From: Raffaelea ambrosiae
Lineage: Eukaryota; Ascomycota; Sordariomycetes; Ophiostomatales; Ophiostomataceae
Assembly (NCBI GenBank): GCA_002778195.1
Contig: PCDI01000018.1
Coordinates: forward strand, 569,283 to 633,282
Direction of reading: 5' to 3'
Length of the DNA: 64,000 bases
The notes under the pieces are model-generated. The model did no database searches. It saw only the letters and a program-made list of their open reading frames with translations, and was not told the origin of the DNA. The position numbers were made by a program, and so were the translations under genes. Shown in pieces: positions 21,624 through 33,200 of the stretch (position 1 is the first letter of the stretch; every line of letters begins with the position of its first letter).

Positions 21624-24600
21624 CTACAGCCGCGACGTCTTCCCTGCGCCGCCGCTTCCGTACTTGTTGCCGCCGCTGCGGTGGGCCCACCCCCAGTTGT
21701 CGTCGCTGCTGTCGACCACCTGGGCAAACCGGCCGGCGCCGCTGTGGAACATGGCCTCCGTCACCAACATGGGCTCTTCCATCGGCATCAGTTTCGCGCT
21801 CGCGTGGTAGGGGAGCACGGAACGGGAGGAACGGGAAGAGGAGGAGGAGGAGGAGGAGGACGACGACTTGGACTTGGACTTGGAGGCGCCTGACAAAGAC
21901 GAGGGCCTCGTGCCCGCCATGGCTTTCCGCTTGGCGGCCACGATGGCGGCCAGCTCCTTGTCGTCGGCGGTGATCTGCGCGCGGATAAAGGCCAGGTCCC
22001 GCGAGTCGGTGCCGCTCTCGCTGCCGCGCTCGTGCAGGGACTCCATGACGGGCTTGCGCGGGACGTACTCGATGCCGTCGAGGCGGGGCGCCCAGCGCGG
22101 GGCGGGCACAACGTCCGGGTCCAGATAGGCTTCCTGGCCGCGGGCCAGGAGCGTGGGCAGGTCGAGGCTCTCGCCGGGCGGGATGGCCTCCTGGTGGCTG
22201 GGGGTGATGCAGTCCATGTCGACCTCCTTGCGCAGGACGTGGTCGACGTCGACGGCGCTGAAGAAGGCGCAGGCCTGCGGCAGGTCCGGGATGCCGACCT
22301 GCTCGGCAAACATGGCGCGCGTCCACACGTTGGCGACCTGCAGGGCCATGGCGGTGCGGTAGCGGTCGTGGTCGCGCACCAGGTAGCGGATCTCGTCGTG
22401 CACGGTGATGGCCAGGCGCGCGTCGATGTTGAAGCGGCGGATCAGGTAGTCCATGGAGACGATCAGCAGGTGCAGGTAGTCCTGGCCGGACGACTGGATG
22501 GCCCAGTTGATGCGCGACGTCAGGTAGCCGCCCTTGCTGATGAAGCGGCTCATCAGCGCCTCGGTGATGCCGGCGCCCAGCACGGGCGTGCGCGGCCGCT
22601 CCTGCTCGGCAAACTCCTCCAGGCGGTTGAACACAAACGACTCGGTGCCGCCGCGCCAGAACGCCCGGTTGCACAGGATCTTGCGGTTGGTGCGCGCGCC
22701 CTTGGTCGCCGCGTACAGCCGGGTGGCAATGGCCAGCGTCTCCGCGTCCGACAGCGACGGGTTGAACTGGCGCAGCAGCTGGGCCGCGAAGCGCAGGCCG
22801 GCGCCGTAGATGCGGCCGTAGTTGAACACCTTGGCGTCGTTGCGCGTGATGCCCAGGATGCTCGCCGTGCGCGAGTGCAGGTCGGTGCCGGCGGCCTTGG
22901 TGCCCTCGAGGGTCATGAAGCCGATGGCGTTGGCGCCGTGCATGCCGAACGTCGCGTCGCCCACCACGCTCGCAATCCACAGCTCCTCGGAGTCGACGTC
23001 GGCGCCGACAAACGAGTAGCCCGGCGGCGCCTTCACCATGGCCTTGAGCTCGGAGCCGACGCGGTTCTTCTTGGCGTTGCTGGCCGTCAGCCACGTGTTC
23101 TCGACGGCGCGCCGCGTGATGGTGCCCATGGGGATGACCTGCGGCAGGATGAATCCCTGCTCCGGGGCGGTCGCCGCGGGATGCGCGGCGGGGACGGCCG
23201 TGTTTCGGGCCTTGGGTGGGCGGCCCCTCTTTCTTTTGGGCGGCGGTGCTTCGGGGGCTGTCGCGGGAGAAGCTGAAGCTGTCGCTGGAGAAGCTGTTGC
23301 TGGAGAAGCTGTTGCCGGAGAAGCTGTCGCTGGAGAAGCTGTCGCGGGAGAAGCTGTTGTTGCTGTCGCCGCGTCCTCCCCGTCCAGCTGCGACGCGTAC
23401 ACGACGAGCTGCGACATGATGCGGTCGCGCGCGCTGATCCAGTAGGAGCACGAGGCGTTCATCTCGAGGGCCTCCTTCGCGTAGGCAAACTCGGACGACA
23501 GCGTGCCGTTCTCAAAGTAGGTCAGGTAGCCCTTGGCCATGGGGCTGACGCAGCGCGCGGCCGGCCCGTCCTTGTGCGGCAGCTTGAAGTAGGCGTGGCG
23601 GGCGTCGTTCTTGAGCAGCTCGATGGGCTCCTCGGCCATGTCGCAGCGCACCATCTGCTTGGCCTCGTACTGCTTGGCCTCGCCCGCCAGCACGCGGAAG
23701 GTCCAGCCGTACTTGGTGGACCAGAACAGCGGGTGGCCGTCCCAGCACAGCCGCAGCAGCAGCGGGGCGATGCGCGTGCGCACCGTCAGGTTGATGTCGG
23801 CGTCGCTGCTCGCAAACAGGTCCTTGTACCACCGGGGCATGCCCGGCTTCTTCTGGCGCGCGGCCGGGCGCGGCGGGTCGCCCTTCTTCTTGCCCTTGAC
23901 CATGCGCACCTCCTGGCCGGACCAGTCCAGCTGCTGCAGCCACGGGTCCTGGCTCCAGGCGGCCTCGTCGCCGCGGACCTCCAGCGCCTTGTTGGTCAGC
24001 GAGACCAGCCGCTCCAGCACGGCGTCGGACAGGCGCTGGTACGTGGCCTCGGCGTTGTTGATGTAGGCCTCCCACGAGCGGTCGACCGGCAGGATGACCG
24101 ACGCCAGGTGGCGCAGGGCGGCGAAGCTGACCGGGTGCGGGCACACGTCGAGGAAGTTGGGGAAGACGATCTGGAAGACGCGGTGCGTGACCACGACGTC
24201 GGCCGCGCAGTAGTCGAGCAGCTCGTCCAGCTTGGCCACCACGCCGGCGCGGTCCAGCGTGCTGAACTCGTCGCGCACCGTCTTGTCCATGGCAATGTTG
24301 AGGTGGAACTTGGCCACGTCGCGCAGCGAGTTGACCGAGCTGCGCTCCACCCACAGCTCCTCCTCCTCGGCGTGCAGCGCGTTGCTCTCGAGCAGCTGCG
24401 TCAGCTCGAGGCTCTCCGTCTCCTTGGCGATGCGGTCGCGCAGCTCGCGGTTCTTCTTGTGCCTCATCCACGTCGGCCGCTGCTGCGAGCACATGCCGTT
24501 GACCGCCACGTGCAGCGACATCGTGTCCAGGAACGCCGTGCGCGTCTGCCGCAGGTCGTACTCCTCGCGGATGCGCGCCCGGTCGTAGCCCACGTTGTGG

Positions 24601-25398
24601 CCCACCACGATGCGGTCGGCCGCCGCGTCGCCCAGCGGCACCAGCTGGCAGTCCTTGTCCGTCTCGCCCAGCAGCCACGGCGACAGCCACGCGTACCACG
24701 CCGTGGGGCTCGCCGCGCACGCCATCACCGCGAACGGGCTCACCTTCCACAGCACCTCCGTGTCGAACACCAGCATCGTCTCGTCCGGCGTCGCCACCTT
24801 CTCCGTGCTCCCGTCCGGGTAGTACTTGGTCCACCCGCTCTGCCGCACCCACTTGCGCGGCTTGGGAGGCGTGTTGGCGCGCGCAAACTGCTTGGCGTAC
24901 CCCAGAAACGGCTCCGCCGCGTCCGTGCCGAGCTTGAAGAAGTGCTCGTCCAGCGACTTCCCCTGCAGCGGCGGCAGGTCGAAGCCGATGGGCTCGGCAT
25001 TGTCCGTGTTCTTGCCGTACAGGTCGTGTCGCTTCAGGTGGTCCTTGGCCAGCTCGACCAGCTCGGCTGGCGGCTTCTTCTCGCCGCCGGGAAAGATCTG
25101 CTTGAAGATGTTGTCGCTGACATGCTGGATGCCAATCTCGTTGTACCGTGCTGTTGCAGGGCCTGCAGGGAAGGGAGACTTTGGTCAGATGGGGTCGCCG
25201 CCGGGCAGACAAGAGTGCGCACAGGTCCAATCAGTTTTTCTTACGAGCAAGCGTTTTTGTTTCAGCCACCGCGGACTGCCACCGAACAAGCGCGAGCGAT
25301 CGCGGCAGTGGCCGCCGCGCACGGTGCTTGGCCAGCCGCACAAAGGCAGCCGTCGTGCAGCTGGGGCCCTGCGGCCGGCCGGTCAATGGTCGAAGCAT
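21624..25398 (-). CDS. mip1: Mitochondrial DNA polymerase gamma, catalytic subunit (1230 aa)
   Basis: Exons are 25245-25398 and 21624-25162. The intron 25163-25244 (GTAAGA/CTGCAG) joins ETKTLAR to PATARYNEIG. The N-terminus is a mitochondrial presequence, rich in Arg with no acidic residues (MLRPLTGRPQGPSCTTAAF...). Family A polymerase marks follow: Exo I VFDTE (Asp185, Glu187), Exo II VGHNVGYDRAR, Exo III YCAADVVVTHRVF, polymerase motif A GADVDSEELW (Asp773), motif B RNDAKVFNYGRIYG, and motif C HDEIRYLV (His973-Asp974-Glu975). It replicates and repairs mtDNA. The spacer between the two halves carries a repeated TASPA pentapeptide (about 644-684) and an AT-hook-like KRKRGRPPKA (RGRP at 697-700). 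The C-terminal tail has a Ser run. Divergent from the RING gene at 26601. Confidence 0.96.
21836..21862 (-). repeat. GAG-triplet run coding poly-Ser in Mip1
   Basis: A GAG/GAA-type trinucleotide run on the plus strand, read on the minus strand as TCC/TCT Ser codons. It produces a Ser stretch in the C-terminal tail after motif C, outside the catalytic core. Confidence 0.75.
23264..23370 (-). repeat. 15-bp tandem repeat coding TASPA units in Mip1
   Basis: About six to seven near-identical 15-nt copies (plus-strand unit AAGCTGTCGCTGGAG and variants) encode the pentapeptide A-T-A-S-P. It lies in the spacer between exonuclease and polymerase domains. Copy number is likely to vary between strains. 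Confidence 0.85.
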
Positions 25399-26600
25399 GA
25401 GGGCGCCGAGATGAGGAGAAGACGATCAGCAGCAGCGAAGCATCACGCAGGATCGACGGCAGGTGTGGCGCAGAAAAAAGCCTTTCGCTTTCGTTTTCAA
25501 TATCAATTTGTCGCTGAGACGTTGGCGTCCCGGTGTGTGCAAGGGCTCGCGGGGGGGCCGAATGCAGATGGGCGCAGGCGGACGTTGCGCGGGTATCGTG
25601 GTGTCGGTGGCTTTCAATGGCTGGAGGCTGGAAAGTAGAGAAGTTCCCATTTTTGCCGTTGGATGACAGCAACCAAGTATGATTACTGAATTTTTTTCTT
25701 CTCGCAGTGATGCGGCCATCCCTGCCCTGCGCACGGACCAGCTCGGCGTGCCACGCGTTGGAGCCGCCAGTCAGTTAATGGGAAAACGCGCTGTAACTAA
25801 TATTGCGGATACTCTGCAGGGCGTGCCTTGCCTTTGTCCAGGAACCGGCAGGAGCGAAGGGTTCGCCACACCTACTAAATAGTAGTCGCAGTCGAAACAC
25901 CAAGCACTGCCCGGCGACGCTGTACAAAGTCGTTACAACAATATTCAACTAGGCGGGAGCCTGTCTGCAAATTGCCTGCAATTGCTGGCGGCGTGCACAA
26001 ATTGCTCATAGGACGCAGAACTGGAGCAGTGCACACAATGACGTTGCGCTTACAGCCGGCCAGCAAATGTCTGTGACAAGTAGCACAGGTAGCACACTGT
26101 GCTCGTAGTAACATGTATCTTATCTTGCAATTCGCTGGCGCACGCGCCCTGATCCGCCTGTGTCCTATCACACCAGCCCTAGCCCAGACCCCGAGGCTGG
26201 TCTCCATCCAGGTCGCATTGCGTGTTGGTTCCGATCCAGCATGGGTTTGTAGCGATGTACATAGTAGTTGATAATCCGACGTGCGCTCGCTCTCTCGCCC
26301 TCCCCCTCTTTTGTGCTCTGCGCGTTGATCGCCTGCCCGCTTCTTGATCGTCTTCATCTTTGCCTTCCCCGGCAATCAGGTTGCCTTGTTGCATATGTTG
26401 CGGCTGTCTGTTTGTTGTGTGCATTTTATTTTTCCGGACTTAAGGAGTCTCTGCGGGCACGGGCGCGAGATGCGGCTGGCCGATCGCCACAGTGCCCATC
26501 GCTCCTTCCTCGTTGCCACATCTGGTGGCCCTCGCCGACCCCCTTCCTTCTCCTGCCTCATTCATCCACCGCCCACCAACGCCCACCGCACACAGCGGTC
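25399..26600. promoter_or_regulatory. Divergent promoter region between mip1 and the Slx8-like gene
   Basis: The two genes point away from each other across 1.2 kb. No further gene is supported. Two intergenic palindromes lie inside: CTACTA-AA-TAGTAG (25872-25885) and GTACATAGTAG (26257-26267). No TATA box could be tied to either gene with confidence. Confidence 0.45.
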
Positions 26601-29304
26601 ATGGAGAGATTTGGATTTTCGGACTCTGAACTCGAAGGTACGTGTTTCTGATTGGCGGGCAGCAGGTCGCCGCCTCTGCTTTGTCAACATCCGGATACTG
26701 CCATAATCCGGTCCGGCACCCACTTTTGGATTCACTACCGCCGACTTCTTGAAGCGGAGGCGCCCTTTTTCTTCATCCTTCCCCCACGATCCTCGAGCAT
26801 TTTTGCCCATCACTCGCCGCCCCCCTCCCCCCCTGTGCCACCCGGCCACGCCTGCGTGCTGCCTTGCCTCCGTCCTGGCGCTGACGTACCTCGGTAGACC
26901 TGCTTGTCGAAGCCGTGCTCGAATCCAACTCGGCGCCCCACGAGACGGATGACGGCGGCTTCCCGTCTTCCGCGGACGAGGCCACCCAACGCGAGCTCGA
27001 CCAGTTCTCTGCACACCAAGGCCCACCCAACGAGGACCAGGTGCATGACCTGCAGAACCTGCCCGATCCCGACGAGGAGTTCCCCGAGAACTACGACGGG
27101 GCCTTTGGGCTGAGGGCATCGTACGACGAGGCTAGCGACACGACTGGTTACGGCACAGATCTTGCTGAAGCAGACGGGTTTGAGCAACGGGACGCGTTTG
27201 ACCAGTTTAGCGAGCCCGACGAGCCTGGGGAGCCTTACGAGCTTCTCCAGCACAGGCTGCAGGCCGCTCTGTTCGGCGACGTACAGAATCAAGCGGCCGA
27301 AGACGAGGACGAAGACGAGGACGAAGACGAGGACGAAGTCGAGGACGAAGAAGACTACGAGGGCTTCCAAGAATACGACGAGGACGGCCAGAGCAGTGAA
27401 GACAGCAGAGCGAACGAAGAAGACGGCAACGAGGAAGACGACAACGGCCAAGACGAGAACGAAGACGGCGACGGCGGCGAGAACGAAGACGGCAACGACG
27501 AGCACTACAGCATCCGCGGCTTCTACGCCCCTGTCGTCATCCCTCAGCAGCCCTCCAACCACCGCTTCCTCGTCAACCGCGAGGGTTTCCAGCGTCTTGT
27601 CCGCCAGCAGCGGGCCCTGTCTGGCTTCGCCTCAAGACCGCCGGCAGCCAGATCGCAGCCCGCTGTGCCGACCTTGCCTGCGCAGCCGGCTCCCCAGCGA
27701 ACGTCGATATTCTCGAGCGATTCTCGTTCTGCCCGGCCTCTCCGCCAGCCTCCTCCTCCCGTGACGAGAAGGCCGTTTGTTTACCCTCCACCCCGGCAGG
27801 CAACTTCTGCATCGTCTCCCCACACTTCTCACGCGGCCTGGCCAGTTCCAACTCCAGCCTCTCCCTTTCTGTCTCGACTCTCACGCATCGGCCCTCTACA
27901 CCAGGGTTCGCCACATTACAACCCGCTCTTACACTCGCCTCCACCACAGCCATCGACTCCGCGTCATCGTGAACTGCCCAGCGACGACCTCTTCGCGATC
28001 CTTACTGCCGGCAGCTTCTCTTCACCCTCCATCCTCAACCGATCCTCGCCTGCCCATCAGCGCGACCGCCCGGGCCCTTCCCCGATTCGCACCCCCACTC
28101 CCTCCTCCGGCTACTCTGTCAGCCATCCAATTTTTGGCACGCCCGCAGCGAGGCGAGAGAATGCTGGAGCGGGTTCGTTGACGGGGACAGACGGGACGCA
28201 ACAACAACATTCCACTAGTAGTCCCTCCGCACAACAGAGTAGATCGCCCTTTTGGGACGCCATCGCAGGGACCATGCCCCAGACTAGGCGCCGGACGGCC
28301 GAGGCAGCGGCCCATGCACGGCACACCAGCGGCGATAGTTCCGCCGCCAGTACTGCCATCGCCATCAACAGCGGCAGCAGCAGTAACAACGCTAATGACG
28401 GAATCGGTAGCAACGGCGGCAGCCTTGGCAACACAAACAGCAGCACTTTTACCCGAGCTACTGCTACCACGAGCAGTAGAGCCTACGCACCAGCAGTCGC
28501 ATCGGCCTCTTCTTCCTCGGCGCCGACAGGCGCCCAGCCCACGACCCCGAACAGCCGCAAGCGGCGGCGAAGTAGTGGGCAGGCGACAGAGTCACCATTA
28601 GCAGCAGCACCGACGGCGGTAGCAGCAACGGCGGCAGGACCATCGTCATCGCGCAGAGTAGCGAGTGGCAGCAGCACCAGCAGCACCAGCACCAGCAGCA
28701 GCAGTCAACAGCGGCAGCAGCAACAACTGAACAGGCCATCACCCGAACGGCGGTCAGACAAGCGAGTCAAGCGGGAGGATGCCATTGTGCTGGACGATGA
28801 CCTGTTTGGGTCCGACGACGACGGCGGCGTGGAGGTCGTCAACCTGACCGACGTCGACCGGCCCAAGGCAAATGGCGAAGAACAGGAGGAAGAAGCTAAA
28901 GAAGAACCGCCAGCTCCGCCACCCAACCGGATCAAGCTGTCCAGCTTCCAGTGTGTCATTTGCATGGACGACGTGACTAATCTGACGGTGACCCATTGTG
29001 GTAAGTTTTTATTTATTTGTTTATTTTTTTTTTGGTTTGTATATTTTGGTGAATCCCTAACGACGATCTCTAACATTTCAATTTTTAATTTTCTTCCTTT
29101 CTAGGCCATTTGTTCTGTAGCGAATGCCTCCACTCGTCGCTCCATATTGACGCCTCCCACCGCATCTGTCCCATCTGCCGGCAAAAGATCGATATCCGCC
29201 CGGCGCCGCGGACGAAGACATTCCGGGGCTTCTTCCCACTGGAGTTGAAGCTCTCGACGCGTAACCGCAAGGACAAGCAGCCAGCTCAAGGAGGAGCGGG
29301 CTGA
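26601..29304 (+). CDS. RING finger E3 ligase, probable Slx8-like SUMO-targeted ubiquitin ligase (779 aa)
   Basis: Exons are 26601-26637, 26898-29000 and 29105-29304. Both introns have standard signals (GTACGT/GGTAG and GTAAGT/TTCTAG), and the total is 780 codons. A C3HC4 RING lies near the C-terminus: C698, C701, C713, H715, C718, C721, C735, C738. Intron 2 splits it just after Cys713. Upstream are two SUMO-interaction-like motifs, IVLDDDLF (near 642) and VEVVNLTDVD (near 657), each with flanking acidic residues. The first 650 residues are disordered: an Asp/Glu run near 140, then Pro/Ser/Gln/Ala-rich sequence. SIMs ahead of a terminal RING is the layout of RNF4/Slx8 ligases, which ubiquitylate SUMOylated nuclear proteins in genome maintenance. 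The RING is certain; the Slx8 assignment is inference. Confidence 0.85.
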
Positions 29305-29416
29305 ACTGTCCACAAACTCGACTCGTTTGCCGACTTTCTAAATTTTTCTTTTTGATAGCAGGAACGCCGCAAAGCGTGTTTTGTATACTATAATGGCCTA
29401 GAAAGAGGCGGAAGAC

Positions 29417-29453
<37 letters not shown>

Positions 29454-30271
29454 GAAATTTGAAGGAGAAGGACGAGGGCAGAGCGTACCTTTTTTCGACT
29501 GGTGTTTGTCTGATTCCTTCTCCTTTCTCACGAACGGCAAGGGAGCCATTCTAGGGGCGCCTCCTTGCCGACTTTGTCTTTCTGCATCTGTTCTATCAAA
29601 GCAAGGTGTGCTGGCGTGTGCTTTTGCATGGTTTGTACGTTTGATCATTGGTATCATTGGTATCATGGCCTAACAACCTGTGTTTGAGTTCCCTTCTTTT
29701 TTGTTCTTTGTCACAAGCATGGACCGGCGTTGACAGGAGGGAACTTTGGAGGGAAGGGGGGGTCACCCCAATGATGAGCGAAGGATGAATACCGGGGGCT
29801 ATTTCTTTGTTTTTGTTTTTTTTATAATGTTGTTATTCACCCCGTTATAGAGCCGGACAGGATAGAGCCATCCTCGGTTGGTCCCCGGGGAGCACAGCGT
29901 GGCACCAAAGCGTTGAGTGTTTTGTCGTCAGAAAGAAAACCAGTTGAATTTCACACCCCCTTTGTCACGATATTCCGGTTCTCTAGGTAGGGATCTTGTT
30001 ACGATACTGGGAGCCTCTGGTCAGGATAGCCTCGCAATGTCCTCCTTTTCTCTTGCAGCAAAGAGCAGGCAACAAACAACAGCAATGAAATTAAAAAAAA
30101 ATGATACTTTGTTGCACTATATACAAACTCCCCCCTCCCTATCTGGCCAAGACACAGCATACATAAAACGCCTAGTTCGCTTTTGCTCTTTTGATTCTTT
30201 GGTTTGTTGGATACTCCTTTGCTATTGTCATCCTCCCGGTTCGTGCTAGCCCACGATCAACAACTTCGTTT
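29305..30271. other. Intergenic spacer between convergent genes
   Basis: 3' flanks of the Slx8-like gene (+) and nup192 (-). It contains a (GA)16 microsatellite at 29419-29450. No gene is seen. Confidence 0.6.
29419..29450. repeat. (GA)16 microsatellite
   Basis: Uninterrupted GA dinucleotide run of about 32 bp in the 3' flank of the Slx8-like gene. Confidence 0.9.
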
Positions 30272-33200
30272 TCAATGGAACAGGACCCTTGTTGGGTTCT
30301 TTTGTGGCTGAACCGGTGCGTGGTCCTCAAACTGGCAAAAAAGTGTTAGTACGGGATGGAGAACGGAAAGAGAAAACAGAAAAGGAACGGAAGAAACAGA
30401 AGGACAACAAGACGTCAGCGCTTTCTTACCTCCAGAAAATCGGTCGCCACGATCAACACCATAAACGCCTCGGCCAGCTCCTCCACCATGTCGTCCAGCA
30501 CCCGCGACCCGGCCGGACCAATGCCCGCCGACCGCTTCAGCACATGCATCACCAGCATGCGGTGCTGCGCCAGGAACCGCCGCCCCTGCAGCACGTTGTG
30601 CGACCCCCGGCTCACCACGGCCGCGCCCACCACGCGGGCCACCTTGACCAGCAGCGCATAGTGCTGCGTCAGCGCCGCCGTGTTGGCCGGGTCCACCTGC
30701 AGCTCCGGGTCGGCCGAAAACAGACCCGACAGCTCAATGGCCCGGAACAGGTTCGCGTGCAGCGTGTGCTTGGCCCCGTCGCGCGTCTGGCAGAGCGTGA
30801 GCAGCAGCGCGAGCTTGGCGTCCTGCGCCATCTTCTGGTCCAGCCGGCCCGACTGGATCGCCGTCAGGCCGTCCTGCAGCGTCGTCTTGAGCGAGTCCAC
30901 CAGCACCCCGATAAAGTTGAGCCGGTTCAGGCTCTCCACAATCGCCACGTCCGCCTCGACGTTCTGCTGCTCCTCGTACGCGCCCAGCCGCACCAGCGCC
31001 CCCAGCAGGATCAGCGCCGCCGTCTGGCCCGCCGCGTCGCTGCCGTACGCGTCGTCGCACACCACGTTCAGCATCCGCTCGCCGCACACGTTGACCGCCT
31101 TGTTGGCCTTGTGCGGCGCAAACAGGGCCGCCGCCGCGTTGGCATGGTTGCCACCACCGTTGCCGCTCTGGGCCTCGGCAGCACGCGCCGTGTCCACGAC
31201 GCTGGCCACATACCGGTAGCAGATGTTGTAGTACACGGCCCGCAGCTCGGGGCTGCCTGACGATTTGGAAATCGCAAACAGGCAGATCTGGAACAGCTGG
31301 AACAGCTTGTCGCTCACCAGGCTGCTCAGCGGCCGCCGGCCACCATCGGCCGCCACGCCTCCTCCTGCCACATCGCCTCCGATCCCGCCGCCGCCAAGCA
31401 GACTCTTGCCGTTGCTGCTGATGGTGGTGGTGCTGGCACCACCGTTGCTGCTGCTGTCGGCGCCCGCGAGCCGCTGCGCGTCCAGCTTGAAGAGCAGCGC
31501 CTCGGCCAGCTTGGCAAGCTCCAGCGCCTGCACGGGGCTGTCCGCGCTGGCTGCTTCCAGCCCTGGCAGAATAGCCTGCAGCGCCTGTAGCAAGAAGGAC
31601 GCCTGTGCCGCTCCCGTGAACTCGTTGGCCTCGAACATAACGAGGAGCAACTTGGTCCAGGACTTGAGCACCTCCTGCCGGTTGGTATCCAGCTGCCTGT
31701 GTCGGTTCAGAAAAGACAGGTACTCGAGCAGCAGAGTCTCTTCGCGCTGCAGATCCTCCTTGAGCTCCTCCACGCCCCGGGCATTGAGCGCCTTCTCCTC
31801 CTTGACGAGCTCGGCGGTCTTGAGGAGGACGATTTCGCGTGCCTTGTCCAGGTTGTACAGGAGCTCGCCCATCGGCGTTTCCTCCTGAGACCCGTGCAGG
31901 TCTACGTCCCGGAGGAGGGCAAACACCGGCGGCTCAATCTCCCACTGCGAGGTCATGCCGTTGTTGGACAGGAACTCGTAGAGATCAAACACCGATGGCG
32001 CACCGAGCAGGTCGCCGTTGTCGTCCGTGAGGCGGCCATTCAGCGCGTCAAAGATGCGTCTCTTGAGGCTCGGCATGCGGTTCTGGGATACGCTGCACAG
32101 CTCGATCCCGACGTACTCGAGTGTCATGGCACGGACAGCCCAGAAGTCGATAAACCCGATCGATGCCTCCGTGGTCGGGAACTCGGGTGTGTTGGAGGGC
32201 ATCCCATCCCACGGCAAATCGGGCTGCAGGATGACTTCGCGGATGAGCAGGTGGAAGGCAAAGTCGTTTTCGCGCAGGTCCGCCAAGACAATCGAAGACG
32301 ACAGCGGCGACCGCCATAGGACCTGGAAAATGCGCATGATTTTGTGCTTGAGCAGAATCAGCCAACGCCGCATGCCCAGATCGTCATCCCCAAACGGCGC
32401 TTCGAGGAGCACCCGCAACAGGTTGTGGAAGAGCGAGGTGCGGAGGTCAAAGGCTCCGTCGGGCTCTACATTCAGCTTGTCGATGCCACACCGGAAACCC
32501 AAGAGAAGGTGGGCAATGGTCGGCTGGTTGGGAGAGGCCTGCAGACAGGAGTAGAGGAAGTCGAGGATAAATGTTTTGATGCTGTAGTTTGGTGATGCCG
32601 CCTCCAGTCCGACGTCCAGGGGGGACACCATCTCGGAAATAAAAGCACCGGAAATCGCATCCGCCTCGCCGTCCTTCTCGAGAGCGACAATCGCCTTGTT
32701 TCTGTGCGCATGCTGGCCCGGGCCGGGGTTCCAGGCCGAGATGACCTTGGGCGAGACGGAGATCTTCTCCAGCAGCTTCAGACACACCAGGGTCAGAGAC
32801 GGATGGCCCAGACCGCAACAGCTGCCGAGGTCGACAATGAGGTCCAGATGGTTGGAGATGGCCTCCTCAAAGTAGCTGTAGGCCGTGCTGACGGGCTTCC
32901 TCTGGTCGCCCAGCTTAATGCGGATGACCTGCCGCACCAAGTCGAGATAGGTGTCCTGCAGCTCCAGGATCTTGGTGATCAGCTCGACGGCGCGGATGAT
33001 GCCCAAGATAAGCGGCGAATCCGGCGACGCGCTGCCAATCTCGGCCGACTCGACATGGATGGCGCTGAAGATGGCCTCGGCAACGTTGTGGTTGTACACC
33101 CACTCCATGACGCGTGCGAAGGGGTGCAGCTTGACATAGGTGGCCAGGTCGGTCGTGGCAATGGCATTGTCCACGGGCAGGGCGGTCTCGTTGGCAATGA

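Noticed and set aside
22032..25400. Long plus-strand frames (414 and 608 codons) opposite mip1
   Set aside because: Antisense shadows of a well-supported polymerase exon; no domain, and strongly biased composition caused by high third-position GC.
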